DNA of 38,313 nucleotides from Alphaproteobacteria bacterium (GCA_019749935.1 JAIEPD010000089.1:1-38313); one strand, 5' to 3'. Shown: positions 8,362 to 17,025, counted from the first letter of the stretch. Numbers and translations are program-made. Notes: generated from the sequence alone by a model not told the origin.

Positions 8362-10386
8362 TTATAGTTCCAATTCCATCTTATCCAATTTACGGATCTC
8401 ATCTCTGAGTCTAGCAGCCTCCTCAAATTCTAAATTACCAGCAGCATCTTTCATTTGTTTTTCAAGTTGGACCTTTCGTTTGGTGATTTCTTTTGCACTT
8501 AAAACAGGAGCATCTATTTCAACATCTGCATAATCAGCGTCAGAGATAGATTGCAAAGCTCCGCTAATGCCCTTTTTCACAGACGCAGGCGTTATGTTGT
8601 TCGCTTTATTATATTCGGCTTGCTTTTCACGACGGCGGTTTGTTTCGCTTAAAGCGCCATCCATAGACTTTGTCATTTTATCAGCGTATAAAATAACTTT
8701 TCCTTCAACGTTACGGGCTGCCCTTCCAATCGTTTGTAATAATGATGTTTTTGAACGTAAATACCCTTCCTTGTCGGCATCCAAAATCGCAACCAATCCA
8801 CATTCTGGAATATCAAGCCCTTCTCTTAAAAGGTTAATTCCAACCAGAACCTCAAATTCTCCTAAACGTAAACCTCGAATAATTTCAATACGTTCCAAAG
8901 TTTCAATATCGGAATGAAGATAACGAACTTTCAAGCCGGCTTCATTCAAATAATCGGTCAAAGCCTCAGCCATTTTTTTGGTTAAGGTTGTAACAAGCGC
9001 CCTAAAGCCTTTTGCAACAGTTAATTTACATTCATGAATCAAATCATCCACTTGATGTTCACAAGGGTGAATTTCACAAACGGGATCAATAAGCCCTGTT
9101 GGGCGAATCACTTGCTCCACAAAAGAACCTTGCGTTTTTTCAAGCTCCCATGGACCTGGCGTTGCTGACACAAAAACCGTTTGGGGGCGCATCTCCTCCC
9201 ATTCTTCAAACTTAAGGGGCCTGTTATCAGCGCAAGATGGCAACCTGAATCCATGCTCATAAAGCGTTGTTTTTCTAGCCCTATCGCCCTTATACATTGC
9301 TCCCAGCTGAGGAACGGCTACGTGGCTTTCATCAACAATTAAAATTGCATCTTTTGGTAAATATTCAAACAAAGTTGGTGGCGCTTGTCCGGGCGCGCGG
9401 CCTGTTAAGTATCTGGAATAGTTTTCAATCCCTGCGCAGCTTCCCGTTGCCGCCATCATCTCAAGATCAAATTTAGTCCGTTGCTCAAGGCGTTGATACT
9501 CAAGAAGCTTGCCTTGCTCTTCAAATTCTTGAAGACGAATTTTAAGATCAGCTTGAATTTTTTTAATAGCCTGCTGGATCGTTGGGCCTGGCGTTACGTA
9601 GTGACTATTGGCAAAAACAGTGACTTGCTCAAGCTCAGCGAATTTTTCGCCGGTCAAAGCATCCATTTCAATAATTTTTTCGATCTCATCGCCAAAAAAG
9701 CTGAGTCGCCAAGCCCTATCTTCGTAGTGAGCCGGGAAGACTTCAAGAATATCGCCACGAACCCTAAAAGTTCCACGACCAAAAGCGATATCATTGCGTT
9801 TATACTGCAATTCAATAAGGCGCCTAATGATGTCCTGCTGCGAGACAATTTGCCCAGCTTTTAAAGGCACAATCATTTCACTATAGGTTGTAACGCCGCC
9901 AATGCCATAAATACAGGAAACGCTGGCAACAACAATAACATCTTTTCTTTCCAAAAGAGAACGTGTTGCCGAGTGGCGCATACGATCAATCTGTTCATTG
10001 ATCGAAGCCGTTTTTTCAATATACGTATCTGTTCTGGCTACATAAGCCTCTGGTTGATAATAATCATAATAGGAAACAAAATACTCAACCGCATTATGGG
10101 GGAAAAAATCTTTCATTTCCCCATACAACTGAGCTGCCAAAATTTTATTAGGCGCCAGAATCAAAGCTGGACGCTGCAAGCTTTTAATGACATGCGCCAT
10201 TGTAAATGTTTTTCCAGATCCAGTAACCCCCAATAAAACCTGGTCTCTCTCTCCTTTTTTTAATCCCTCAACCAGCTCAGAAATGGCTGCAGGTTGGTCA
10301 CCTGCAGGCTCAAAAGGAGATTCAATTTTCAAAGAAAGTGATTCCTTGGTGTTTGAATTGTAAACTAAAGGCAAAATTGCAGTCAT
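8362..10386 (-). CDS. uvrB: UvrB, excinuclease ABC subunit B
   Basis: Damage-verification helicase of nucleotide excision repair, acting with UvrA and UvrC. The N-terminus has [14 protein letters not shown], Walker [15 protein letters not shown] (~53-66), the beta-hairpin [20 protein letters not shown] (~106-125) that inserts between DNA strands, a Walker B-like [14 protein letters not shown] (~350), helicase motif [16 protein letters not shown] (~520), and QTIGRAARN (~556). The C-terminal UVR motif, [22 protein letters not shown], lies at ~640-661 and binds UvrC. Full length at 674 residues. Transcribed toward the mazG-like gene; upstream it is divergent from the DUF2914-type gene. Confidence 0.98.
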   Translation of the reverse strand: MTAILPLVYNSNTKESLSLKIESPFEPAGDQPAAISELVEGLKKGERDQVLLGVTGSGKTFTMAHVIKSLQRPALILAPNKILAAQLYGEMKDFFPHNAVEYFVSYYDYYQPEAYVARTDTYIEKTASINEQIDRMRHSATRSLLERKDVIVVASVSCIYGIGGVTTYSEMIVPLKAGQIVSQQDIIRRLIELQYKRNDIAFGRGTFRVRGDILEVFPAHYEDRAWRLSFFGDEIEKIIEMDALTGEKFAELEQVTVFANSHYVTPGPTIQQAIKKIQADLKIRLQEFEEQGKLLEYQRLEQRTKFDLEMMAATGSCAGIENYSRYLTGRAPGQAPPTLFEYLPKDAILIVDESHVAVPQLGAMYKGDRARKTTLYEHGFRLPSCADNRPLKFEEWEEMRPQTVFVSATPGPWELEKTQGSFVEQVIRPTGLIDPVCEIHPCEHQVDDLIHECKLTVAKGFRALVTTLTKKMAEALTDYLNEAGLKVRYLHSDIETLERIEIIRGLRLGEFEVLVGINLLREGLDIPECGLVAILDADKEGYLRSKTSLLQTIGRAARNVEGKVILYADKMTKSMDGALSETNRRREKQAEYNKANNITPASVKKGISGALQSISDADYADVEIDAPVLSAKEITKRKVQLEKQMKDAAGNLEFEEAARLRDEIRKLDKMELEL

Positions 10387-10460
10387 ACAGTACCATTAAA
10401 TTTTATAAAAATTTGAGACGAGTTCGATGTTATTTTAAAGAAAAATTCAAAATTGTATTC

Positions 10461-10466
10461 TATAAT
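10461..10466 (+). promoter_or_regulatory. -10 element for the secreted DUF2914-type gene
   Basis: A perfect TATAAT at 10461-10466 lies 35 bp before the ATG at 10501, and an AGGGG ribosome site lies just upstream of the start. No convincing -35 is present 16-18 bp upstream. Confidence 0.4.
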
Positions 10467-10500
10467 AAGATTATTCATTTAATATCACTTAGGGGTTTTT

Positions 10501-11169
10501 ATGCGCTTTCATCTTTTTTTAAGTTCCGCTCTTGTTTTAGCATCCGCAGGAATTAATTTTGCCCAAGCAACAGTCGTTGCTCCTGATCCCTCAAAACAAC
10601 AGGCTCCTGCAGCAGAAGCTGTGGCACCTGCCCCGCAAAGCGCCAACACGAATTTGCCTCAATCAGCTGTTCCTGTAACTCCAAAAAGTTCAACCGCTCC
10701 AGCACCCGCAATGGCAGATCATAACCTTACAGCAAATCGATTTGTTTTAGCAACGGGTGTTGTTAACCATGAACCACAAGGTGCAAAAGATCAGTTCTCT
10801 GCTCATGATGGACATATTTTTGCCTTTGCAGATCTAAGCAGCAAAGGGAATGATCATGTAACTTTCCATTGGAAGAAAAACGGAAAAACATATCACGAAA
10901 CTAAGGTCAGCATTAAAGACTCTCCTCGTTGGCGTACTTATAGTAAAGTGATAGCTCATCCTGGCGATTGGAGCGTTGCGCTAGTTGATAGCCATGGAGC
11001 CGTTGTAAAAGAAGTTAACTTTAAAGTTGCCGCTGATGAATCTCATGGTACAGCAAAAAAACCTCAGGCAGCTCCACCAGCTGATGGCCAAAAACAACCA
11101 GAGAGCGTAAAAGAAGTTTTACAATCTCTTGAACCCGCAAAAGATCCGAAAACAGCAAAAGCGAACTAA
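10501..11169 (+). CDS. Secreted DUF2914-like domain protein
   Basis: 222 residues. A typical signal peptide occupies ~1-23 (hydrophobic LFLSSALVLASAG, AQA cleavage region). An Ala/Pro-rich linker follows to ~75, then a compact domain at ~75-180 with HVTFHWKKNGKTYHE, RWRTYSKVIAHPGDWSVALVD and VVKEVNFKV. This matches the DUF2914 pattern, in which an H-W-x-x-x-G-K strand pair and an RWRTWS motif precede PG-W-V-D. The tail is Lys/Pro-rich. The protein is predicted periplasmic or surface-exposed; no function is known to me for the family. A strong terminator follows. Confidence 0.6.
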   Translation: MRFHLFLSSALVLASAGINFAQATVVAPDPSKQQAPAAEAVAPAPQSANTNLPQSAVPVTPKSSTAPAPAMADHNLTANRFVLATGVVNHEPQGAKDQFSAHDGHIFAFADLSSKGNDHVTFHWKKNGKTYHETKVSIKDSPRWRTYSKVIAHPGDWSVALVDSHGAVVKEVNFKVAADESHGTAKKPQAAPPADGQKQPESVKEVLQSLEPAKDPKTAKAN

Positions 11170-11191
11170 TAACCACGAAGCGGCCCTAATC

Positions 11192-11224
11192 ATCCTCTCT
11201 TCTTCAAGAAGAGGGGATTTTTTT
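11192..11224 (+). terminator. Rho-independent terminator after the DUF2914-type gene
   Basis: A 12-bp stem (ATCCTCTCTTCT / AGAAGAGGGGAT, one G-U) with a 3-nt loop spans 11192-11218 and runs into a T tract at 11218-11224. It begins 22 bp after the stop. The hairpin also lies just beyond the hflX stop on the other strand, but there is no T tract in that direction. Confidence 0.88.
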
Positions 11225-12581
11225 ATGATTTCTTAATCCTAAACTGTTCAAATTTTTTGATCTCACCCGGATCAAGGCGGAGCGTTAGATAGATAATTTC
11301 TCCTTTATCATAACGGCTTAAAATGACGCCTTTACGATAACACCAGGCTAAAATCTCACCCTCATGGGTTGGAAGCTCTATATGGATGATTTTTCCATCC
11401 TCTATAAGGCGCCTTTGAATTAACGCCAACAAATCAACCAAACCTTCACCTGTCACAGCTGAAATCAAAACCTTATTCGATTTTCGGCTTAGCTTATTGG
11501 AAAAAACTTCTTTTTCTGAATTTGTTAATAAATCAGCTTTATTAAGGACTTCGATAATCATGGGGCCATCTTTGCCCTCTTCTTCTACCCCAAGTTCAGT
11601 TAAAACTTTTTTGACATCATAGGCTTGCGCTTCATGATCGATATGGGCCGTATCATGAACATGCAAAATCACATCAGCTGTACAAACCTCTTCCAATGTT
11701 GCCCTAAAGGCAGCAATTAATTGCGTTGGAAGGTTAGAGATAAATCCAACTGTATCTGAAAAAATGACTTCTCTGCCGCCTGGCAGCTTACACATCCGCA
11801 TGGTTGGATCGAGCGTTGCAAACAATAAATCTTTTGCAAATACATTTGATTCCGTCAGTTTATTAAACAACGTTGATTTTCCAGCATTGGTATAACCAAC
11901 CAGAGCCACCACAGGCGTTGCATTTCGCTGGCGCGCTTTACGGTGAAGGCTACGCATTTTAATTGTATGGTTCAGCTCTTTTTCAATCTTTAAAATCCGG
12001 TTATCAATCATACGGCGATCAAGCTCAATCTGCCGTTCACCAGGACCGCCCGTAAAACCAAAACCGCCGCGTTGCCGTTCAAGGTGAGTCCAAGAGCGCA
12101 CAAGCCGGCTTCGTTGATGTTTAAGGGCAGCAAGCTCCACCTGTAAACTACCTTCAGCAGTTCTTGCCCTTTCACCAAAGATCTCAAGTATAAGGCCGGT
12201 TCGATCAATGACTTTACATTTCCAAACCTTTTCCAGGTTGCGTTGTTGAATCGGGGACAAAGCTGAATCGACAATCATCAATTTGATACCAAATGCCTGA
12301 ATTGCGCAGCCTATTGCATCCACATTTCCCTTACCCATCAAAGTTGATGGCGACATCTTATTTAATCTAACGATTTGTTTATGCACCACATTAAGACTAA
12401 TGGCCTCAGCAAGACCGAATGCTTCTTCTAAAGCGGCATCAAGGCTACGTTCCGGCTGATTTAGGTCAACATTAGGCTTTCGCACATGAACGTGCACAAT
12501 GCCGGCAATAACGCTGTCTTTAGCAGACTGATTTGATTGCTCAGCAGCCACTTGATTTACTATCTGGTGATTTTGTGCCAT
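11223..12581 (-). CDS. hflX: HflX, ribosome-associated GTPase
   Basis: 452-residue HflX-family GTPase; in other bacteria it splits stalled or heat-damaged 70S ribosomes. The N-terminal HflX domain includes SPSTLMGKGNVDAI (~75) and the RTGLILEIFGERARTAEG segment. The family hallmark RSWTHLERQRGGFGFTGGPGE, with QIELDRR, sits at ~160-185. The G domain follows: G1 GYTNAGKSTLFN (~226-237), G3 DTVGFISNLP (~273), G4 NKAD (~345) and a SAVTGEG G5. The HflX C-terminal domain is present. It is divergently transcribed from ruvX with only 34 bp between start codons. hfq, its frequent neighbour, is not in the window. Confidence 0.96.
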   Translation of the reverse strand: MAQNHQIVNQVAAEQSNQSAKDSVIAGIVHVHVRKPNVDLNQPERSLDAALEEAFGLAEAISLNVVHKQIVRLNKMSPSTLMGKGNVDAIGCAIQAFGIKLMIVDSALSPIQQRNLEKVWKCKVIDRTGLILEIFGERARTAEGSLQVELAALKHQRSRLVRSWTHLERQRGGFGFTGGPGERQIELDRRMIDNRILKIEKELNHTIKMRSLHRKARQRNATPVVALVGYTNAGKSTLFNKLTESNVFAKDLLFATLDPTMRMCKLPGGREVIFSDTVGFISNLPTQLIAAFRATLEEVCTADVILHVHDTAHIDHEAQAYDVKKVLTELGVEEEGKDGPMIIEVLNKADLLTNSEKEVFSNKLSRKSNKVLISAVTGEGLVDLLALIQRRLIEDGKIIHIELPTHEGEILAWCYRKGVILSRYDKGEIIYLTLRLDPGEIKKFEQFRIKKS

Positions 12582-12615
12582 ACATAAAAAATCATAATTT
12601 TAAAAACACTGTTTT

Positions 12616-13080
12616 ATGTTCTGTACCATAGCCGATTTGACCCTTTATAAAAATACCAAAAAACGTCTTATGGGGATTGATTTAGGCGATAAAACCATCG
12701 GGCTTAGTTTATCAGATCTAAGCTTAACAATCGCAACCCCTTATAAAACCCTAAGTCGCCAAGGCCAAGAGAAAAGCTTTAACGAATTAAAAGGAATTAT
12801 CGAAGAGCATAAAGTCGCCGCCCTTGTTTTCGGCTATCCCTTAAATATGAATGGATCTGAGGGTACCCAAAGTCAAAAGGTCAAAGCCTTTGCTTCCAAA
12901 TTCTATGAATTTTATCCTATTCCAATTTTTTTATGGGACGAACGTCTTTCAACAGCAGCTGTCACCCGCACCATGATTACAGCTGATCTATCTCGCAAGC
13001 GCCAAAAAGAAGTGGTAGATAAAATGGCCGCTAGCTTTATCTTGCAAGGCGTCCTTGATACGCTGAAAAGGATGGAGTAA
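12616..13080 (+). CDS. ruvX: RuvX/YqgF, pre-16S rRNA nuclease (putative Holliday-junction resolvase family)
   Basis: 154-residue RNase H-fold protein. The first strand carries MGIDLGDKTIGLSLSD with the catalytic Asp, followed by VFGYPLNMNGSEG with QSQKV, then WDERLSTAAVTR with the second acidic pair, and a final VVDKMAASFILQ helix with the third Asp. The family processes the 5' end of 16S rRNA in E. coli and was first named a putative resolvase. The start at 12616 gives a ~19-residue extension before MGIDLGD, seen in several Alphaproteobacteria; a start at the internal ATG (MGIDLGD) is possible. Confidence 0.93.
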   Translation: MFCTIADLTLYKNTKKRLMGIDLGDKTIGLSLSDLSLTIATPYKTLSRQGQEKSFNELKGIIEEHKVAALVFGYPLNMNGSEGTQSQKVKAFASKFYEFYPIPIFLWDERLSTAAVTRTMITADLSRKRQKEVVDKMAASFILQGVLDTLKRME

Positions 13081-13102
13081 ATCTAAAAACAACTAACTTC
13101 AT

Positions 13103-13471
13103 GTGCATGCCAAAATGAAAATAAAAGCAATTTCAGCCATTATGATCCATGTTCCTGATTGGAAAGAAGGTCTTGCATGGTATGAAAAAGCTTTTCCAGA
13201 GGCAAAGCGCATTAGTTATCCAGAGTTTAGTTTTGAATGCCTTGAAATAAATGGCATACAAATAGAAATCGTTAATGCTGATGAAAAAGTTGGAATCGGT
13301 TCGTTCGGAGTAGCGGTTGATTGGGAAGTAGAATGCTTCGATAACGCGCTAAAACATTTGGTTGAGTTAGGAGCCACTCTTTATAGAGAGCCCATGAAAA
13401 TAGAATATGGAAAAAAAATGTGTAAATTAAAAGACCCTTTTGGAAACTTAATCGGTTTGCGAGGGAAATAA
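13103..13471 (+). CDS. VOC (glyoxalase/bleomycin-resistance fold) family protein
   Basis: About 120 residues forming one pair of beta-alpha-beta-beta-beta modules. Seen: SAIMIHVPDWKEGLAWYEKAFPEA at the N-terminus, the pattern of the first VOC module; FECLEINGIQIEIV; and the C-terminal KDPFGNLIGLRGK that matches the DPxGN signature ending VOC proteins. The substrate cannot be deduced. The start may be GTG at 13103 or ATG at 13115; neither has a good ribosome site, and the ATG start (MKIKAIS) better fits the fold. It is the last intact gene before the tRNA-scar region. Confidence 0.75.
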   Translation: MHAKMKIKAISAIMIHVPDWKEGLAWYEKAFPEAKRISYPEFSFECLEINGIQIEIVNADEKVGIGSFGVAVDWEVECFDNALKHLVELGATLYREPMKIEYGKKMCKLKDPFGNLIGLRGK

Positions 13472-13550
13472 AAATACTGCCGATAGTATATTTGGAAAAA
13501 AAGTTTAATACCTAAAATTGAAAACAGAAAAAAATTCGCAAAGATTATAA

Positions 13551-13594
13551 TGGTGCCAGAGTCGGAATCGAACCAACGACACAGGGATTTTCAG
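13551..13594 (-). other. Degenerate tRNA-Phe 3' half (integration scar)
   Basis: Read on the minus strand, 44 nt run from the anticodon loop CTGAAAA (GAA anticodon) through TCCCTGTGTCGTTGG, the T-loop TTCGATT, CCGAC and TCTGGCACCA. This is the 3' half of tRNA-Phe including CCA. The acceptor arm is one base short and the 5' half is absent: the sequence beyond C32 does not pair with the anticodon stem. A tRNA half cut at the anticodon loop is the usual footprint of a tyrosine-integrase element. It is not a functional tRNA. Confidence 0.7.
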
Positions 13595-13722
13595 TATTTA
13601 GAATATAGTTTCTGTCTTTTTCTAACAAATTCTAAAATGATATATGAATCAACAAGTTACAGACAAAAATATAAGACATCAATTCTTCTTAATTCTCTAA
13701 TTTTCTACTAATTTCTGAGCCT

Positions 13723-13743
13723 AATTACACAGGAATTACACAG
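13723..13743. repeat. Tandem 10-bp direct repeat between the two tRNA remnants
   Basis: AATTACACAG occurs at 13723-13732 and 13734-13743, separated by a single G. It lies in the A/T-rich, gene-free stretch 13595-13852. Such iterated sites may bind integrase or excisionase, but that is inference. Confidence 0.4.
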
Positions 13744-13852
13744 ACTTTTTACAAAGAAATTTTTGTAGAAATAGTAGCAATCTTCTTTCTTTTTTGATTT
13801 TTTAAATAAATATTAACTACCGCCTAAAAATACTCGTGTATTATATCTAAAA

Positions 13853-13897
13853 TTTGTAATCAGTAGGTCGAGAATTCGAGTCCCTCAACCGGTACCA
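13853..13897 (+). other. Degenerate tRNA-Thr(UGU) 3' half (integration scar)
   Basis: From the anticodon loop TTTGTAA (TGT) the sequence continues TCAGTAGGTC, a T-arm with loop TTCGAGT (13875-13881), CCCTC, AACCGGT and ACCA ending at 13897. This is the 3' half of a tRNA-Thr. Two of five T-stem pairs are lost and the 5' half does not precede it; the bases before the loop cannot pair with TCAGT. As in the Phe remnant, the break is at the anticodon loop. Confidence 0.65.
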
Positions 13898-13947
13898 GGT
13901 AAATCAAGGACTCGTGGTTGACTTTGAAAAACAGAAAACTTTAAAAG

Positions 13948-14097
13948 TCACCAATAGGTGGAACTCCGATCAATTAAAATTTCCTCATCTGTATCGATGT
14001 CAAGAGTCCCTTTCTCAATTGCACCCAACCCTTTCCAATCTTCTTCTCCATTGGGCAGTATGTGAAGATGATCAAGACTAAATACATATTCTAACAT
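13948..14097 (-). CDS. Short paralogue of the DUF7336-like immunity protein
   Basis: A 49-codon frame starts MLEYVFSLDHLHILPNGEED, closely matching the first 18 or so residues of the neighbouring immunity candidate (MEYVFSLYHIHELPDGEED). After that point the two diverge, and this frame ends after 49 residues instead of 78. It lies 48 bp downstream of the intact gene in the same orientation, directly next to the tRNA-Thr remnant. It may be a truncated or recombinant immunity gene, or a pseudogene left at the edge of the array. Confidence 0.5.
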   Translation of the reverse strand: MLEYVFSLDHLHILPNGEEDWKGLGAIEKGTLDIDTDEEILIDRSSTYW

Positions 14098-14145
14098 GAC
14101 TATTCTCATGGGTTATGTTTATTGTTAAACTTTGGAGGTTCTTAC

Positions 14146-14382
14146 TTAATCAGCTTTATCCATCTCATCCCAGGAAATAAAACCTTCTACCCAACTGTCT
14201 CTATTCAACTTTTGAGGCTCAATAGAAAAATCTTCTGGATAATCTTTAAATCCAGGCTTATCTTTAACTCTATTTTTCGCAGCCTCAGCTTCTTCATAAC
14301 TTGTATAAATGCCTATCAATTTTACATCTTCCTCCCCATCAGGAAGTTCGTGGATGTGATAAAGAGAAAAAACATATTCCAT
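14146..14382 (-). CDS. Candidate immunity protein, DUF7336-like (cognate to orphan toxin cassette 1)
   Basis: 78 residues, acidic. It begins MEYVFSLYHIHELPDGEEDV and continues with KLIGIYTSYEEAEAAKNRV, KPGFKDYPEDFSIE and DSWVEGFISW. This is the pattern of a small domain (DUF7336 as I recall it) found beside polymorphic toxins and elsewhere. Its ATG lies 12 bp after the stop of the orphan CdiA C-terminal cassette, with a GAGGAG ribosome site overlapping that stop. The toxin-then-immunity order and tight spacing are the basis for the immunity call. Confidence 0.6.
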   Translation of the reverse strand: MEYVFSLYHIHELPDGEEDVKLIGIYTSYEEAEAAKNRVKDKPGFKDYPEDFSIEPQKLNRDSWVEGFISWDEMDKAD

Positions 14383-14394
14383 AATTAATGCTCC

Positions 14395-15708
14395 TCATTT
14401 TCCTGGATTTTCACAGCCTCTATCGCAAAATTTTTTGAGTTTATTATAATCTGAAGCAGGACCTTTATCATAGTTTCCTTTTCCATAGATAGAATCACAG
14501 AGCCTTTCTGCGTATTTTGTACCTTTTTCGTTAACATATGGCATTTGTCCTTTAGCCCAGCTGGGAATATTTTTTGCGCTTTCTTTTCCACTAAAACCCT
14601 CTTTTCGTATTTTGAATTCAGGTATTTTTCCATCTTTATGAAGCACACTTGTATCAGGTCCTTCGTAAGCATCAAAGCCTTCTACATGTCCTCTGGTTAG
14701 ATCTTCAGGCACTGCATCATATCCTGGTGTTCTTGGTAAATGATCAGCTGCAGGCGTTGCATGAACAGTTGGTTTTGCTTCTTCAGTATCAACGCCCGTA
14801 TCTTCCCATTCAGCATTCTCAGGCGCTGCATCCATTCTACGCTTAAGAATATCTTCTGTTTGCTTCTTGGCAAGAAAACCTCCTGCCATGGTTGTCGCTA
14901 ACAGTCCGCCAACAGCTTTAAAAACCTCTTTTGTTAAAGTTTGCGCACAGTTATTGATAACGGCGGTTGTTGCCGTTTCAATACCCACACCCACGTCATG
15001 ACCGGTAAATAGATTAGAAACCGCACCGCTAAATCGTGCCAAATCAACGGTACTTTTTATCTCCGCCTGGACCAAAGGTTGCAAAGATTCTTCTGTCAAG
15101 GGCCTGCCCTCTGCCTTTGCTTTAGCAACAACTCTTTGTGCGATTGTTTCCGGATCTTCCTTAATAAAATTGGCAACCGTGGTTGCGACCATGGAGGAAA
15201 GACCGCCTGAGATGGCTCCTTCTTCGGCATTTTCAGATAACATGGCCCCAGTACCTGCCCCAGAAATGCCATGTAGGGCTGCCTTAGTAAAGGGATCAAA
15301 CCCGCCAGCACCAATATGTTTTGCAACCGATGCCTGCAGAGTACTGGCAACAGCAACTCTCGCTGCACTTAACGCGGCTTCATCAATTTTCTTACCGGTT
15401 GCTACGTCAACTGTAAACCCTGCTGCTGCTCTTCCAAGGCCAGTTTCTGTTAGCCCAGCCGTCGCGACAGAAGTTGCAAGCGATTTAAACGTATCCGTTG
15501 TGGTTAGATGTTTTGCTGCTTTACCAAAGTTACCGTCGTTATTAGCCAAGGAAAGGGCTGCTTGGGAACAAAGGGATGCAAAGGCAGCGTTTGTTATGGC
15601 AGAGGATAAAACCCCTGTCGTTCCCATCAAACTGGCCCCAGCACTCTGTGTGGCGATGGTGACAGCAAGGGCAATGACAGCGCCAAAGGCTGCAGTGGGG
15701 CCACGCAC
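14395..15708 (-). CDS. Orphan CdiA C-terminal cassette 1 (DUF637 region + toxin domain)
   Basis: 437 codons from a GTG at 15708; a TAA stands just upstream in frame (15721-15723). Residues 1-230 reproduce the DUF637/pre-toxin region of the full CdiA (RGPTAAFGAVIALAVTIATQ onward). After VINNCAQTLTKEVFKAVGG the linker is unlike the other copies. The last ~75 residues are a toxin-like domain with GFSGKESAKNIPSWAKGQ, then YAERLCDSIYGKGNYDKGP and YNKLKKFCDRG. This resembles a domain recurrent at the tips of CdiA/RHS proteins (possibly the Ntox33 type; low confidence). No signal peptide or stalk is present, so it is probably silent unless recombined onto CdiA or translated internally. Confidence 0.75.
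   Translation of the reverse strand: MRGPTAAFGAVIALAVTIATQSAGASLMGTTGVLSSAITNAAFASLCSQAALSLANNDGNFGKAAKHLTTTDTFKSLATSVATAGLTETGLGRAAAGFTVDVATGKKIDEAALSAARVAVASTLQASVAKHIGAGGFDPFTKAALHGISGAGTGAMLSENAEEGAISGGLSSMVATTVANFIKEDPETIAQRVVAKAKAEGRPLTEESLQPLVQAEIKSTVDLARFSGAVSNLFTGHDVGVGIETATTAVINNCAQTLTKEVFKAVGGLLATTMAGGFLAKKQTEDILKRRMDAAPENAEWEDTGVDTEEAKPTVHATPAADHLPRTPGYDAVPEDLTRGHVEGFDAYEGPDTSVLHKDGKIPEFKIRKEGFSGKESAKNIPSWAKGQMPYVNEKGTKYAERLCDSIYGKGNYDKGPASDYNKLKKFCDRGCENPGK
15171..15357 (-). repeat. DUF637 187-bp identical block, copy in orphan cassette 1
   Basis: This 187-bp stretch is identical base for base to 18583-18769 and 21761-21947. It encodes the DUF637 segment from about STLQASVAKHIGAGGF to MVATTVA. 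It is flanked by regions that differ at many synonymous positions, so identity beyond coding constraint implies recent recombination. Confidence 0.9.
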
Positions 15709-15823
15709 GCTATGGAGAATTTAGCAGAGGCTATATGCCTTTAGCTTTGGTCAATTTAATCAGATATTATAAAACTCAGGCAATAGCTCCAACTCCCAAC
15801 TTACGTGGTAAGATTTATTGTGG

Positions 15824-16465
15824 TTATAGTTTTTTTCTAAATTGCTCAAGAATTCTTTCCTCACCATCTTTTTCTAATTCAAAAACAAAGGGGGTGCCAC
15901 CAGTTTGAACAACAATCTCTATTTTATCAGCGCTTGCTATTTTTGCAAAGGTGGATATTGGCATCTCAAAAACGTATGCTTGTGCGCCAGACGTTAATGA
16001 ATACCGACTAGGGGATAATCCCCATATATCTTCAGCCTGGAGAGGGGATGCCATCTTATATAAAGATAGGTCAGTATGTTTGAACCTGTTAGGGTTTTCC
16101 TTTGCTATTTTATTTACCAATACATCAATTGGGTTAAATACATAACCAGGAACTATTTTTTCCTCACTAATACCATTTTTAGTTGTTTTAATCATTATTT
16201 GAGGTTTTTCATAAGGAGCTTTAAATCCACCAAGATATCCATTATCAAACCTGACATGCATATAAGCTGCCAACCGATTGTCAGGTATTTTTCTAAAAGA
16301 AATACTTGTTGCACTTATAGACGAAGATGTCCGTGCAATTGGATAATTGCTAAGTTCAATATATTTTTGATTACTTGAGCTAGAATCTCTTTCAATAATT
16401 TGAACAGAATTGCAGCCGCTCAATAATATTGTGATTAATATTATGCTAAAATATGTAATTCGCAT
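15824..16465 (-). CDS. Lipoprotein of unknown function (second of a pair)
   Basis: 213 residues. A short signal peptide ends in the lipobox LLSGC (Cys 18), so it should be lipidated and held in an envelope membrane. The body is beta-rich with an Arg/Ser-rich early segment, an EEKIVPGYVF stretch and a C-terminal FVFELEKDGEERILEQFRKKL. The start lies 2 bp after the stop of the preceding lipoprotein gene, so translation is coupled. Both proteins end with a similar helix (E..LLEFIRKK / E.RILEQFRKK), suggesting distant paralogy. They lie between the SUKH immunity gene and orphan cassette 1; a protective or cargo role is possible but unproven. Confidence 0.65.
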   Translation of the reverse strand: MRITYFSIILITILLSGCNSVQIIERDSSSSNQKYIELSNYPIARTSSSISATSISFRKIPDNRLAAYMHVRFDNGYLGGFKAPYEKPQIMIKTTKNGISEEKIVPGYVFNPIDVLVNKIAKENPNRFKHTDLSLYKMASPLQAEDIWGLSPSRYSLTSGAQAYVFEMPISTFAKIASADKIEIVVQTGGTPFVFELEKDGEERILEQFRKKL

Positions 16466-16467
16466 GA

Positions 16468-17025
16468 TTATTTCTTTCTTATAAATTCTAAAAGTGATTC
16501 TCTCTGTTCTACTGAGAACTCATCTTTAATAGGTTCATATCCGGTGGGAATGGAGAAATGTAATTTTTGGGCTATTACTATTTTCTTAAGATCATCAAGT
16601 TTTAAACCAAAATCACCTTTGTAGATTTGGATTATGGAACCACTGGATTCGGTAAATGAATCATAATCTTGGTTTGTAACAATAAAGTTTAAAATAACTG
16701 GTGGTTGGCCAGCATTTTCAACTGTAAATGTTATATTGTCTCCTTTTTTGATACCATGATTTTTTCCTGCAAACAGAGAACCCAATAAAGATCTTATGTA
16801 CTTAAGCTCAACAGATCCCCATACCTCGTCTTTGTTTGATTTTTTAAAATTTAAAGTTGCCAAAGAAACATCTGTTCCTCGCGTTGATAAACCAAGAGCT
16901 AAATGCTTATATGCAATATTAGTGAAAGGATCATACGATTCAGATTGTTGTACGGTTTTTAAACTACAACCTGTTAAAAAGATTAATAAAAATGCACATG
17001 ATATTTTTATCATATATTTTTCCAT
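16468..17025 (-). CDS. Lipoprotein of unknown function (first of a pair)
   Basis: 185 residues with a signal peptide and lipobox FLTGC (Cys ~20). The mature part contains YKHLALGLSTRGTDVSLATL, GKNHGIKKGDNITFTVENAG with PVILNF, and a final ESLLEFIRKK helix. The ATG at 17013 (MIKISCAF) has a GGAAA just upstream and may be preferred to 17025. It has no recognised family. It begins 120 bp after the SUKH immunity gene, in the same direction, and is followed 2 bp later by its probable paralogue. Confidence 0.65.
   Translation of the reverse strand: MEKYMIKISCAFLLIFLTGCSLKTVQQSESYDPFTNIAYKHLALGLSTRGTDVSLATLNFKKSNKDEVWGSVELKYIRSLLGSLFAGKNHGIKKGDNITFTVENAGQPPVILNFIVTNQDYDSFTESSGSIIQIYKGDFGLKLDDLKKIVIAQKLHFSIPTGYEPIKDEFSVEQRESLLEFIRKK

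Noticed and set aside
13551-13897. Functional tRNA genes
   Set aside because: Both lack the 5' half, and stems are incomplete (one-base-short acceptor in Phe, two lost T-stem pairs in Thr).
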